This document shows, one piece after another, positions 52,846-62,215 of a DNA stretch of 64,000 nucleotides; position 1 is the first letter of the stretch; each line of letters begins with the position of its first letter. Both the position numbers and the translations under genes were made by a program. Origin of the DNA: DATBGZ01 sp036557785 (lineage in GTDB: Bacteria > Actinomycetota > Actinomycetes > Mycobacteriales > Micromonosporaceae); assembly GCA_036557785.1 (NCBI GenBank), contig DATBGZ010000015.1:124001-188000 (forward strand), written 5' to 3'. The notes under the pieces are model-generated. The model saw only the letters and a program-made list of their open reading frames with translations. It ran no database searches and was not told the DNA's origin.

Positions 52846-52874
52846 TTGACAGTGGGACAAACGTTTGCATTAAT
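52846..52874 (+). promoter_or_regulatory. lacI promoter with operator in the spacer
   Basis: TTGACA (52846-52851), 17-base spacer, ATTAAT (52869-52874). The spacer holds CAAACGTTTG (52858-52867), a perfect palindrome that belongs to RCAAACGNNTGC. This predicts autorepression of the lacI gene at 52967. Confidence 0.7.
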
Positions 52875-52966
52875 TGCTGCGCAATCCTGCCCTCGCCCTG
52901 CGGAGGACCGGACCCCGGCACCGCGATCCCCGCGGGCACGGGAGTTACCGACGAAGGGAGCGCGTC

Positions 52967-54061
52967 GTGCCCGCGACAATCCGGGACGTAGCACGGGCAT
53001 GTGGGGTGCACGTGTCGACGGTATCGCGGACGTTCTCGGCGCCGGGTCTCGTCAACGCGGAGACCCGCAGCCGGGTCCTCGCCGCGGCCGAGCAACTCGG
53101 GTACCGACCCAACCGAGCCGCCCGCGCTCTCATCACGGGGCGGACCACCAACCTCGGCGTCATCGTCGCCGATATCACGAACCCGTACTTCCCGCCCATG
53201 ATCAAGGCGGCTCAGAGCCAGGCGAGGCTGCACGACCACCACGTCTTCGTCGCCGACACTGACGAGGACCCCGCGGTCGAAGAGGAGCTGGTCCGCACGC
53301 TCGCCACCCAGGTGGACGGTCTCCTGCTCTGCAGCCCCCGCATGTCCGGCCCCGCGCTGGAGGCGGTGGCGGGTGAGGTGCCGATCGTCCTCGTGAACCG
53401 GATCGTCGAGGGCATCCCGGCGGTGCTGATGGACCTCGATGCGGGGGCACGTCAGGCGATCGACCATCTCGCCGACCTCGGCCACGAGCAGCTCGCCTAC
53501 GTGGGCGGACCGGCCACCTCCTGGACCAACAAGGAGCTTCGTCGGGCATCGGTCAGCGCGGCCAAACACCGCGGCGTACGGCTGACCCACCTCGGGCCGT
53601 TTCCGCCGAACCAGGTCGGCGGCCAGACAGCGGCGCCCGCCGTACGGACCAGTGGTGCCACCGGTGTCTTCGCGTTCAACGACAGTGTGGCGATCGGCCT
53701 CATGGAGACACTGCGGGCCGAGGGCGTCGCGGTGCCGGAACAGATCAGCATCGTCGGCGTCGACGATATCCCCCAGGCCGAGCTGGTCCGGCTCACGACC
53801 GTCGCGACGCCGACCGACGAGGCGGGCCGCACGGCCGTGGAGATGCTCCTGCAGCGCGACAGCGGGCGCGGCTCCCGGGGCGGCGCCGCGACACGAGCAC
53901 CGGTCGCCGGGCACCGCAGCCTGCCGACGAGCCTCGTCGTGCGCGCGTCGACCGCCCCGCCGCCTCCCACGACGCCTGCCCCACGCTCCGGCGGGCGCTC
54001 ACGTGCTCGGGCGCACGACACCGACCGCCGTGCGGGCGACGACCTCACCGCTCGCGTCTAA
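52967..54061 (+). CDS. LacI-family regulator of the glucuronoxylan genes
   Basis: 364 aa. Helix-turn-helix IRDVARACGVHVSTVSRTFS (residues 5-24), hinge AARALITGRT, and a sugar-sensing domain with GVIVADITNPYF and GVDDIPQAELVRLTTV. GTG 52967 follows AAGGGAG by six bases. Normal family sequence ends near TSLVVRAS; a proline/arginine-rich tail of about 40 residues follows and overlaps the convergent hydrolase gene by 63 bp. The matching operator in its own promoter and at two sugar promoters points to it as the pathway repressor. Confidence 0.93.
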   Translation: MPATIRDVARACGVHVSTVSRTFSAPGLVNAETRSRVLAAAEQLGYRPNRAARALITGRTTNLGVIVADITNPYFPPMIKAAQSQARLHDHHVFVADTDEDPAVEEELVRTLATQVDGLLLCSPRMSGPALEAVAGEVPIVLVNRIVEGIPAVLMDLDAGARQAIDHLADLGHEQLAYVGGPATSWTNKELRRASVSAAKHRGVRLTHLGPFPPNQVGGQTAAPAVRTSGATGVFAFNDSVAIGLMETLRAEGVAVPEQISIVGVDDIPQAELVRLTTVATPTDEAGRTAVEMLLQRDSGRGSRGGAATRAPVAGHRSLPTSLVVRASTAPPPPTTPAPRSGGRSRARAHDTDRRAGDDLTARV

Positions 54062-55639
54062 CTCCACCCGCTCGTTGCCGGCGACCCTCAGGTCGACCCG
54101 GAACCGTTGCGTAGCAAGGGTTCCGGCAATGGGCCGGGCACTCATGCCGACGATGGCGCGGACCTGGCCCGCGCGGTCGGTGACCAGGCGCCATCCGTGC
54201 GGGAAGTTCGCGTGCAGCTCGCCGTCGCGGTAGAGCACCGCCCCGGACCCGTCGTGCACGAACTCATATTCCGTTGCGTCTATGATCCGCGCGTACCCGA
54301 TCGCGTAATCCATGCCGGCCGGCGTCAGCGCCGTGCACCACACCTCGCCCTCGGGTCGGGGCAGGATGCCGGCGAGGCGCTCGATCGCGTCGAGCGTCCA
54401 CAGGATCGCCGGCGAGTACTGCTCCGTGAAGCCCTGCTCACCCGTCCACGGGTGCAGGGTCTGTGGGAAACGCGTCATCCGGGCCACAGCGCCCAGCACG
54501 CTGTGCAGGGCCCAGCTCAGCTCGACGTGGTGGCCATGGTGCTCGAAGGCGTGTGGTGCGCGCAGCAGTGAGAGGAAGTTCGTCGGCCCCGCCCAGGAGT
54601 TGCGGGCCCAGTCGTGGTCGAAGCGAGGATCGTCCATGGCTAGGGAGGTGAACGGATAGCGGGCGAAGAACTTGCGGGAGTTCAGCAGGTACCGGCGGGC
54701 AGCGGCTTCGAAGAGGCCAGCATCACCGATCTCGCACGCGAGCACCCGAAGCAGCACATCGGACTGCACCCGAACGAACGCACCGGTCCGGTCGCGGTCG
54801 TAGAACATGCCATCGGCGCGGTCGTAGCACTGGTCGAACAATGCCCGCGTGCTGTGTCGTTCGCGGGCGAGCCATTCGGTGGCATCCTCGCCCAGCGCCC
54901 GCGCGATCCGGGCGAGGTAGCGCCGCTGGCAGGCGACGTTCGCGGTCAGGTCGGGAGCGAGGTACGGCAGCACCGGGCAGTCCGGGTCGTAGGCGGTCGC
55001 GTCCTCGTGGAGGGTCGTGTCGGGCACATGCCAGAACCGGGGCGACGCGTCGTGACCGGTGTCGAAGGTGCAGAACGCCTCCACGCATCCGGTGCGGCGG
55101 GTGTCCCGATGTGCGGCGAGCCAGGCGTCGTTTCGGGCCATGGGCACGTACATGGCCCCCAACAGCGCCGTGTCGCCGGTCAGCGCGGCGTGGTTCCAGA
55201 CACTTCGTGCGAGCGGGGTCACTATCTGGATCTGGCGATAGGAGGCACCGGCGTCGGTCACCTTGTAGGGCAACAGCCCGTCATCGCGGATCCGCTCGGC
55301 GAAGAGCATGAACGTGTCGCGAGCCACCGCGGGCAGGAAGCGGCCGAGCACCTCCGCGCTGATCGTGCCGGTGCTCTCCAGCCAGGTACCGCGGTAGACC
55401 CCGCCCTCGCGCAGCACCGGTGCTCCGCCGCCGCCGCCGTGGATGCAGGCGCTGATGAGCTCGGCCACAGCCCGGTTCCAAACGTCCACCAGCGGCCCGC
55501 CGCTCGCCGCCATCCGTACGCCGTGGCGTGCCCACTGGTCCAGCAACGCTGCCGGCACGGACCCGGGCGGGGCCGCGACAACGGTGCGGATGTCGTTGTC
55601 CCGCAGCCGTTGCAGCACTCCCCCTGGCTCTGTCACCAC
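53999..55639 (-). CDS. MGH1-like / (alpha/alpha)6-barrel glycoside hydrolase
   Basis: 546 aa. Most of the protein is a six-hairpin helical barrel: LPYKVTDAGASYRQIQIVTPLA, AFCTFDTGHDASPRFWHVPD, DRADGMFYDRDR, DHDWARNSWAGPTNFL and GEQGFTEQYSPAILWTLDAIERL. The RNSWAGPTNFL block is typical of mannosylglycerate-hydrolase-like and GH63-related enzymes. A C-terminal beta domain follows. Either of two adjacent GTG codons at 55639/55636 can start it, after GAGGGGAG. Substrate unknown; no signal peptide. Confidence 0.8.
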   Translation of the reverse strand: MVTEPGGVLQRLRDNDIRTVVAAPPGSVPAALLDQWARHGVRMAASGGPLVDVWNRAVAELISACIHGGGGGAPVLREGGVYRGTWLESTGTISAEVLGRFLPAVARDTFMLFAERIRDDGLLPYKVTDAGASYRQIQIVTPLARSVWNHAALTGDTALLGAMYVPMARNDAWLAAHRDTRRTGCVEAFCTFDTGHDASPRFWHVPDTTLHEDATAYDPDCPVLPYLAPDLTANVACQRRYLARIARALGEDATEWLARERHSTRALFDQCYDRADGMFYDRDRTGAFVRVQSDVLLRVLACEIGDAGLFEAAARRYLLNSRKFFARYPFTSLAMDDPRFDHDWARNSWAGPTNFLSLLRAPHAFEHHGHHVELSWALHSVLGAVARMTRFPQTLHPWTGEQGFTEQYSPAILWTLDAIERLAGILPRPEGEVWCTALTPAGMDYAIGYARIIDATEYEFVHDGSGAVLYRDGELHANFPHGWRLVTDRAGQVRAIVGMSARPIAGTLATQRFRVDLRVAGNERVELDASGEVVARTAVGVVRPST

Positions 55640-55713
55640 ACTCCCCTCAGCCGTTCATCATGGCCGATGTCACGCGCTGTGAACGACGCTCGTGGCGGCG
55701 GCCGTGCGTGCTC

Positions 55714-55981
55714 GACCCGCTTTGCTTTGGTGCGTTTCACGCAACACCCCGCTGTGCTGGCTCAATAGATTGATTTGAGGTATTCAACATCCACTCGCCG
55801 TCACGGAGCGTGAAGGACCTCGGGATGCGGCCCAAGCCCGGCACCGGTGCGAAGCCCGGCGCCATCGAGGCGGCCCACTCGATCACCCTCCGTCACGGCT
55901 CACGATAAATCGATTTCCTCCTCTTCGACGATATACGCAGGTCAGGTGGTGTTGCGCCAGCCGCACCATGGCAAAGCGGTC
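55714..55981. repeat. Inverted-repeat element B (fold-back/MITE-like)
   Basis: Ends 55714-55748 and 55948-55981 are inverted copies sharing GCTTTGC..TGGTGCG and CGCAACACC. It is related to element A at 30445-30787. It fills most of the 349-base gap between 55640 and 55988 and contains an operator-like AAATCGATTT. No gene is convincing inside. Confidence 0.75.
55904..55917. promoter_or_regulatory. Operator-like palindrome inside element B
   Basis: GATAAATCGATTTC, close to GAGAAAGCGATTTCTC at 62243-62258. Could place the downstream MGH1-like gene under the second LacI regulator, although it is 265 bases from that start. Confidence 0.4.
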
Positions 55982-55988
55982 AACGCAC

Positions 55989-57431
55989 TTACATGCTCGG
56001 GAGCGCGTTCGAATCACTATCCGTAGCATTCGGAGACTGACCCTCGACGCCGGCGAGGTGGTCGCGCAGCGTCTGGACCAGGCGCGAGCGCACCAGGCAG
56101 TTCTCGAGCCGGAACGAGGCCGCGAGCTCGCGGGCGCGCTCGGCGGTGACGCCGCGGAACAACTCGCCGTAGCGCTGCGCGAGCGGTTCGGCGAGCAGGA
56201 TGTGCCGCACCAGCAACGCGATGTGCTGCCGGCGACCCCAGGGCCACGGCTGGTACTCGGGGAACTCGCGATCGAATAGCGACTCGATCGGGTCGAGCAG
56301 GTCGCGAACCCCGGCATCTCGGCCCGCCCAGGAGTCCACGCCCAACCGCGCCTTCGTCTCGAGGATCGGCTCGACGTACCGAAGGTAGGAGCTGTCCGGG
56401 TTCGCGTAGGCGATGCCCTGCAGCCCGATGTCCTTGTATGTCCACAGTGCCCAACTCGCGCCGTGCTCGGCGTAGATCTCCAACTGGTCGCGCAGCAGCC
56501 GGTAGCGCCACTCGTCCTCGCTCGGGTAGACCGGGCCGAACTCGCCGATCCAGATCGGCGTGCCGGTCTCGCGCATGAACGCCGTCCGGCGCAGGAAGGC
56601 GCGCTCCACCACGCCGCGGTCGAACTGCTCGCCGCGCACCGGACCGGGGTATCCGGTCGCGTCGCCCGCGATGCCGGGCAGCGCGTAGTCATGCGCGGTA
56701 TAGACGGTGTTCGGCAACGGATCGCCGGGGTCGAAGACCGAGAAGTCGCTGGAGTACTTGTTGCCATCGAGGAACAGGATGTGTCGGTTGTCGATGGCCC
56801 GGATCGCCTTCTCCAGCCGGGCGTAGAAGGCCGGCAGCACGCTGCCCGTACGGTCGGAGGGTTCGTTGATCGGGTTAAACCCGGCGACCTCTGGTCGACC
56901 CTGGTACCGCTCGGCTAGCGCCTCCCACAGGTGCACCACGCGGTCCTGGAAGTGCCGGTGGACCCAGAACTCGGCCACGTGCGTCGGGTTGTCGCTGTGC
57001 CAGTGCTCGTTCTGCCGTCCGGGCAACGCGTGCAGGTCGATCACGGAGTAGAGGCCATGCCGGGCGAGCGTCGAGATCACCCGATCGAGGTGCGCGAAGC
57101 CGGACTCCTTGAGCTCAAAGGGGGCGGCGTCGTCCTCGAAGTGCCGGTAGCTGACGGGGATCCGCACGGAGTTCAGCCCGATGCCGGCGAGCAGCGCGGC
57201 ATCGGCATCGGTGAAGAAGCCGGCCAGGAACTCGTCGAAAAACGCGTCGTACGCCGGCTCCCCCATGGCCTCGCGCATGACCCGCCGAATGGTGGACTCG
57301 TTGCCGGGGTAGCCGGTGATGAAATTCTCCATGTTCATCCAGCCACCCAGGCCGAAGCCGGTCAGCCGGACCGTGTTGCCGGCCTCGTCGCTCAGCCGGT
57401 CGCCGTCGACACGCAACCAAGACAGGGACAC
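55989..57431 (-). CDS. GH5-type glycoside hydrolase
   Basis: 480 aa clan GH-A enzyme. Starts WLRVDGDRLSDEAGNTVRLTGFGLGGWMNMENF, typical of exo-glucanase-like GH5. Acid/base is Glu190 in GFNPINEPS; nucleophile is Glu297 in PIWIGEFGPV. A helical tail of about 100 residues (380-480) is unusual. No signal peptide, so it acts on imported oligosaccharides. GTG 57431 comes directly after the TGA of the Gfo/Idh gene (TGAGTG), so they are coupled. Beta-glucan or beta-mannan specificity cannot be decided here. Confidence 0.9.
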   Translation of the reverse strand: MSLSWLRVDGDRLSDEAGNTVRLTGFGLGGWMNMENFITGYPGNESTIRRVMREAMGEPAYDAFFDEFLAGFFTDADAALLAGIGLNSVRIPVSYRHFEDDAAPFELKESGFAHLDRVISTLARHGLYSVIDLHALPGRQNEHWHSDNPTHVAEFWVHRHFQDRVVHLWEALAERYQGRPEVAGFNPINEPSDRTGSVLPAFYARLEKAIRAIDNRHILFLDGNKYSSDFSVFDPGDPLPNTVYTAHDYALPGIAGDATGYPGPVRGEQFDRGVVERAFLRRTAFMRETGTPIWIGEFGPVYPSEDEWRYRLLRDQLEIYAEHGASWALWTYKDIGLQGIAYANPDSSYLRYVEPILETKARLGVDSWAGRDAGVRDLLDPIESLFDREFPEYQPWPWGRRQHIALLVRHILLAEPLAQRYGELFRGVTAERARELAASFRLENCLVRSRLVQTLRDHLAGVEGQSPNATDSDSNALPSM

Positions 57432-58817
57432 TCAGGACTCCTTGAGAAGCTCGGGATCGATGAGCTTGGCGACGTCGTACGCCCGGCCCGCGCTGGCGGA
57501 GGCGTTGGCAGCCAGGCCGGTGAGCAGCGCGAGCGCACCGTCGATCTCGGTGGCCCGCCGGCCCAGTGGATCGACGGTCAGGGCACTGCCGGAGAAGAGG
57601 TCCGCGAGCAGCCGGGCGTCGCCGCCGCCATGGGCGTCGCGGGTAACTTCAGCAATGTCCACTGTGTACGGTTTCTGCCAGAACGGATGGACCGTCAGCG
57701 TGGTCCACCCGTTCTCGATGCCGGAGTGGCCGGGGTAGAGCGAAGCGATCGTGCCCGCGGTCGCCGACGCGCCCTCGGCCGGCAACGCGACATGCGCGGT
57801 CTCGACGACCTCGAGCTCGAGCCGTCCCTTCGAGCCGTTGACCATGAGGCGGTAGCCCTCCCATGGCGCGTAGGCATTGAGGTGGTACGTCATCGTGGCG
57901 CCGGAGTCGTAGCGCACCAGGACAGCCATATCGTCGTGGATGCTCACCCCGGGGGCGAAGACGTTGCGGTCCCGGATGTAGCCGTCCTCGCCCTCGGCGT
58001 CGCGGTAGAGCTCGCGCATGCGCGGCTGGCGGTCCAGGTCCAGCGCGAACGGGTCGCCCTTGGCGGCAGGCGAGCCGTACGCCCGCTCATACCCGCGGTC
58101 GTAGCCATGCCGGTCGCCGGCCCGGTCGCCGTAGAAGAAGAGCCGGCTCGCCGCGAACACCCGTGCTGGGCGGGCAGCCAGCCACCAGTTCACCAGGTCG
58201 AAGTGGTGGCTCGCCTTGTGCACCAGGAGTCCGCCGGAGTTGGTGACGTCGCGGTGCCAGCGGCGGAAGTAGTCGGCACCGTGGCGGATGTCCAGCAGCC
58301 ATTCGAAGTGCACCGAGCCCACGTCACCCACCACGTGCTCGGCGAGCAGCTCGCGTACCTTCTCGTGAGTCGGGTTGTACCGGTAGTTGAAGGCCACCGC
58401 CACGGTCGGTGCTGGCCGACCCTCGGCCCGCGCCCGCTGCCGGGCACTGCGCGCCGCGAGCAGGATCCGGGTGCCGCTCTCGGCGGTCGTGGTCATGGGC
58501 TTCTCGGTGATGACGCTCCGAGCGGCATCGAGCGCCGCCACGATGTACCGTTCGTGCGTGGCATCCACGGACGTCACGATGACCACGTCGACCCGTTCCT
58601 TGGCGAGCATCGCGCCGAAGTCGTTGGCGTGGTAGGCAGGCACGGCCGGATGACCGATCTCAGCGAGCCACCGGTTGTGCGCCGCGATCCGGGCGAGGTT
58701 GACATCGGCGAAGGCGACGAGCTCGGCGGCGTCCGCGTGCGCGGTCACCAGTGACCGTACGAACGTCTCGGCCCGCGCCCCGGCGCCGACCACGGCATAG
58801 CGCTGGCGGAGGGTCAT
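57432..58817 (-). CDS. Gfo/Idh/MocA-family oxidoreductase
   Basis: 461 aa. N-terminal Rossmann domain with YAVVGAGARAE and the family EKPMTTTAESG segment (lysine contacts the nicotinamide), then an alpha/beta domain with FNYRYNPTHEKVRELL and the active-site HKASHHFDL histidines. Such enzymes oxidise or rearrange sugars or act in NAD-dependent glycoside cleavage. GGGAG precedes ATG 58817. It is coupled to the GH5 gene, so a joint oxidative step on an unusual glycan is possible. Confidence 0.93.
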   Translation of the reverse strand: MTLRQRYAVVGAGARAETFVRSLVTAHADAAELVAFADVNLARIAAHNRWLAEIGHPAVPAYHANDFGAMLAKERVDVVIVTSVDATHERYIVAALDAARSVITEKPMTTTAESGTRILLAARSARQRARAEGRPAPTVAVAFNYRYNPTHEKVRELLAEHVVGDVGSVHFEWLLDIRHGADYFRRWHRDVTNSGGLLVHKASHHFDLVNWWLAARPARVFAASRLFFYGDRAGDRHGYDRGYERAYGSPAAKGDPFALDLDRQPRMRELYRDAEGEDGYIRDRNVFAPGVSIHDDMAVLVRYDSGATMTYHLNAYAPWEGYRLMVNGSKGRLELEVVETAHVALPAEGASATAGTIASLYPGHSGIENGWTTLTVHPFWQKPYTVDIAEVTRDAHGGGDARLLADLFSGSALTVDPLGRRATEIDGALALLTGLAANASASAGRAYDVAKLIDPELLKES

Positions 58818-58829
58818 GGCTGCTCCCAC

Positions 58830-58841
58830 GAAAACGTTTCA
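58830..58841. promoter_or_regulatory. Operator-like palindrome before the Gfo/Idh gene
   Basis: GAAAACGTTTCA matches GAAARCGNTTTC of the importer 3 promoters; it lies just upstream of the ribosome site in the 100-bp gap after the permease genes. Confidence 0.5.
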
Positions 58842-58917
58842 CAGCAGCCTAGACGCGGAGCGCCGCCACGATCAACCAGCGACCGTGCGCGGCGTCCGAC
58901 GATCGAGGGCGGACGGG

Positions 58918-59850
58918 CTACTTGATGCCGGTCGTGGCGATACCGCGGATGAGCCAGCGCTGGCCGAACAGGAAGATGAAGAACAGCGGTACGAGCGAGA
59001 CGACGGACATGGAGAACATCGCGCCGTAGTCGGACGTGCTCGTGGCGTCCAGGTACATGTTCAGTGCGACCGCGGCGGTCTTGTCCTTCAACCGGGTCAG
59101 GTAGAGCAGCTGGGTGAAGAAGTCATTCCAGGTCCAGATGAAGGTGAAGATGGCCGTCGTCGCCAGTGCGGGCGTCATCAGCGGCAGGATGATCCGCGAG
59201 TAGATCCGGAAGTGGCCCGCGCCGTCGATGCGCGCCGCCTCGTCCAGCTCACGCGGCAGACCGCGGATGAACTGCACCATGAGGAAGACGAAGAACGCGT
59301 CGGTGGCGAGGAACTTCGGCACGATCATCGGATAGAAGGTGTTCACCCAGCCGAACTGCCGGAAGACGATGAACTGCGGCACGACCGTGACCTGGAACGG
59401 CAGCATCAGCGTGAGCAGCATGGTCGCGAACATGAACCCGCGCCCGCGAAAGCGCATGCGCGCGAAGGCGTATGCCGCGAGCGAGCAGGAGATGAGATTG
59501 CCGATGATCGCTCCGACCGCGATGATCACGGAGTTCCAGAGGAACCGGCTGAACGGGTAGGCGAACGCGTTCCAGCCGTGCGCGTAGTTCGCGAACGTCG
59601 GCGCGTTCGGGATCAGCCCCAGCTCCCGGAAGATGGTGTCGGTCGGCTTGAACGAGCTCGCCAGCAGCCACAGCAGTGGATAGATCATCGTCAGCGCCAG
59701 TGCCGACAGCAGGACGTGCTTGACGACCGAGCCCCAGGAGAAGACCCGGCGCCGTCGGCGAAGCGGGGTCGGGGCAGGGCTCGGGACCGGGCCGGGCTCA
59801 CCCGACTTCGCGGTGCGCGGTGGGCTCAGCGTGGGCGGTGTCGTCGTCAT
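58918..59850 (-). CDS. Sugar ABC importer permease, MalG type (importer 3)
   Basis: 310 aa, basic N-terminus then six helices, EAA loop DEAARIDGAGHFRIY at about residue 210. GAGGAG lies nine bases before the ATG, with the end of the preceding permease gene just upstream. Works with the MalF-type permease and the binding protein at 62419. Confidence 0.94.
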   Translation of the reverse strand: MTTTPPTLSPPRTAKSGEPGPVPSPAPTPLRRRRRVFSWGSVVKHVLLSALALTMIYPLLWLLASSFKPTDTIFRELGLIPNAPTFANYAHGWNAFAYPFSRFLWNSVIIAVGAIIGNLISCSLAAYAFARMRFRGRGFMFATMLLTLMLPFQVTVVPQFIVFRQFGWVNTFYPMIVPKFLATDAFFVFLMVQFIRGLPRELDEAARIDGAGHFRIYSRIILPLMTPALATTAIFTFIWTWNDFFTQLLYLTRLKDKTAAVALNMYLDATSTSDYGAMFSMSVVSLVPLFFIFLFGQRWLIRGIATTGIK

Positions 59851-59856
59851 GCTGGC

Positions 59857-60864
59857 TCACTCCTCGTAGAAGACCCAGAACCGGGCGGTCGCGAAGAAGA
59901 GCGCCGTCACGATGCCGATCGTGGCGAGCAGGATCCACGCCATCGCCGACGCGTAGCCCATCTGGGAGGAGACGAAGCCCTGTTGGTACAGGTACAGCGA
60001 GTAGAAGAGGGTGGAGTTGGCGGGCAGCCCGGAACCGCCCGAGATGACGTACGCCTGCGTGAACGACTGGAATGCGCCGATCACCTGGAGCACCAGGTTG
60101 AAGAAGATGATCGGGCTCAGCAGGGGCAGGGTGATCGACCAGAACTGGCGCCCCCGGCTGGCACCGTCGACCGCCGCGGCCTCGTAGTACATCCGCGGAA
60201 TCTGGCGCAGCCCGGCCAGGAAGATGATCATCGGTGAGCCGAAGGTCCATATATGGAGCAGGATGATCGTCCACAGGGCCGTGTTCTTGTTGGAGACCCA
60301 GCCGATCGTCTGGTACCCGGTGATGTCGGCCACCGACGGGAGCGTGGCACCGAAGACGTGCGGCTTCCAGGCGAGGAACGAGTTGACCAGCCCCTCGTAG
60401 CCGAAGACCTGGCGCCACAGGATCGCCACCGCCACCGATCCGCCGAGCAGTGAGGGCAGGTAGAAGACCGACCGGTAGAACGCCAGGCCGCGCATGCCCC
60501 GGTCCAGCAACAGCGCGAGCCCGAGCGCCGCCGCCAACTGCAGCGGCACCCCGAAGACGACGTACCGCAGCGTGACCCCAACGGAGTCGAGCCAGTTCGT
60601 ATCGTGGAACAACCGCGTGTAGTTGGCGAATCCGGTCCATTGCGGCGCCCGCGCCCGGGTCAGCTTGTAGTCCGTGAACGACAGATACAGCGACGCGACG
60701 ATCGGGACGATCGTGATGGCGACGATGCCGAGCAGCCACGGGGTGAGGAACAGGTACCCGCCCCACTCGTTGCGTCCGCGCTTGCCCCGGACAGCGCCCG
60801 GGCCGGACACCGCGCTCGTGCGCGACCGGCGTAGCACCGCCCGCAACTCGCCCAGACCACTCAT
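59857..60864 (-). CDS. Sugar ABC importer permease, MalF type (importer 3)
   Basis: 335 aa, six helices, GYLFLTPWLLGIVAITIVPI first helix and EAA loop YEAAAVDGASRGRQFW. ACGGAGATAC precedes the ATG at 60864. First gene of the minus-strand operon permease-permease-oxidoreductase-GH5, driven from the promoter at 61086-61114. Confidence 0.94.
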   Translation of the reverse strand: MSGLGELRAVLRRSRTSAVSGPGAVRGKRGRNEWGGYLFLTPWLLGIVAITIVPIVASLYLSFTDYKLTRARAPQWTGFANYTRLFHDTNWLDSVGVTLRYVVFGVPLQLAAALGLALLLDRGMRGLAFYRSVFYLPSLLGGSVAVAILWRQVFGYEGLVNSFLAWKPHVFGATLPSVADITGYQTIGWVSNKNTALWTIILLHIWTFGSPMIIFLAGLRQIPRMYYEAAAVDGASRGRQFWSITLPLLSPIIFFNLVLQVIGAFQSFTQAYVISGGSGLPANSTLFYSLYLYQQGFVSSQMGYASAMAWILLATIGIVTALFFATARFWVFYEE

Positions 60865-61064
60865 GTATCTCCGTCGCTTTCATCCGCGCCGTCGCCGGAG
60901 CGCGGAACCGTGCTGCGCGGAACCGTTGCACCGCCGGCGACGGCGCGCCGAGCCGGAGAGTTGGTGGCCACTCCGGCGACGACATGCCGGGCCGCTCGGC
61001 CACTTCCCGCCCTCGTGCCGCGTACCTTAGCCTCGGACTACCCGGTCGCCCGAACCCATAGCGT

Positions 61065-61114
61065 GAAAGCGGTTTCTCGGCGAGCATGTTAACCGACCCC
61101 TATCAGGCGGTCAA
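61065..61114 (-). promoter_or_regulatory. Promoter and operator of importer 3 operon
   Basis: Minus strand TTGACC (61114-61109), 17-base spacer, TAACAT (61091-61086). Operator-like GAAAGCGGTTTC (61065-61076) is about 10 bases downstream of the -10, the same layout as on the other side of lacI. Confidence 0.75.
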
Positions 61115-61150
61115 TCAGCGCGTGCGTCGGCGTGTGGCACGGGAGAACAG

Positions 61151-62215
61151 ATGAGCGGTGACTCCTGGGGACCGGACCCCCAGGCCCCAGGGCAGCGCAG
61201 GCAGCGCGCCTCGACCATCGCGGAGGTGGCGCGGCACGCCAGCGTCTCGCCCGCGACCGTGTCGCGGGTGATGAACGGCCGGTTCGTCGGCGATCCCGAA
61301 GTCGCCGACCGGGTACGCAAGGCCGCCACCGACCTCAACTACGCCCCGAGCCCGGTCGCCCGCAGCCTCGCCCTGGGCCAGACCCACACGGTCGCCTTCG
61401 TGGTGCCCGACATCGGCAACCCGACGTTCCAGGCGATGCTGAGCAACCTCTCCAAGTCGGCCGCCGCCGACGGCTACCGCGTGCTGGTCGCGGACTCCTC
61501 GGAGGATCCCGCGGAGGAGGCGTTGCTCGCTGTCGGCACGCGGCGCGGCTGCGATGGACTGGTGCTCTGCGCGCCACGCATGTCCGACGAGCAGTTGAGC
61601 CTGCTCCTGCCCGCGCTGCGCCCGGTGCTGCTCATCAACCGCAGCAGCCCACGGTTCGACGCGCCATCGATATCAGTGGACTACGACATGGGCATCCAGC
61701 ATCTCGCCGAACACCTCTACGCCCTGGGGCACCGTCACTTCGTCTACCTGGAAGGCCCGGAGCCGAGCAGCTCGAACCGGTCCCGGTTGGACGGTCTGGC
61801 CGCGTTCGCCGGACGTGTCACCGACCTCGTCATCGACCGGATCCCGGCCGGTTCGGCATCGGCCGACGGCTATGAGCGGGCCGCTGCCGTACGGCAGAGT
61901 GGCGCGACGGCCGCCCTCGCGTACAACGACCTGGTCGCGGTCGGGCTGATGAGCGCGCTGGCCGAGCAGGGTGTCTCGGTGCCCCAGGACATCTCGGTGG
62001 CCGGCTTCGATGACATCCCGCTGGTCCGGTACGTCACGCCCCGGCTCACCACGGTCTCCGTACCGTACGGTCCACTCGGCGCGCAGGCATGGAAAGGTCT
62101 GCACGCACTCATCAAGGGCGAGATGCCGTCGCACAACGTCGTCTTCCAACCGCGGCTGCAGCCCCGGGACTCCACCGCGCCTGCCCGAGACCGACATGCA
62201 ATCTGCGGACCTTGA
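61151..62215 (+). CDS. LacI-family regulator of importer 3
   Basis: 354 aa. Helix-turn-helix TIAEVARHASVSPATVSRVM (about 22-41), hinge PVARSLALGQ, and a sensor domain with AFVVPDIGNPTFQAML, DYDMGIQHLAEHLYALGH and GFDDIPLVRYVTPRLTTV. GGGAG lies six bases before the ATG. It is flanked on both sides by promoters carrying the GAAARCGNTTTC dyad, its likely binding site. Its TGA lies within the -35 of the next promoter. Confidence 0.95.
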   Translation: MSGDSWGPDPQAPGQRRQRASTIAEVARHASVSPATVSRVMNGRFVGDPEVADRVRKAATDLNYAPSPVARSLALGQTHTVAFVVPDIGNPTFQAMLSNLSKSAAADGYRVLVADSSEDPAEEALLAVGTRRGCDGLVLCAPRMSDEQLSLLLPALRPVLLINRSSPRFDAPSISVDYDMGIQHLAEHLYALGHRHFVYLEGPEPSSSNRSRLDGLAAFAGRVTDLVIDRIPAGSASADGYERAAAVRQSGATAALAYNDLVAVGLMSALAEQGVSVPQDISVAGFDDIPLVRYVTPRLTTVSVPYGPLGAQAWKGLHALIKGEMPSHNVVFQPRLQPRDSTAPARDRHAICGP

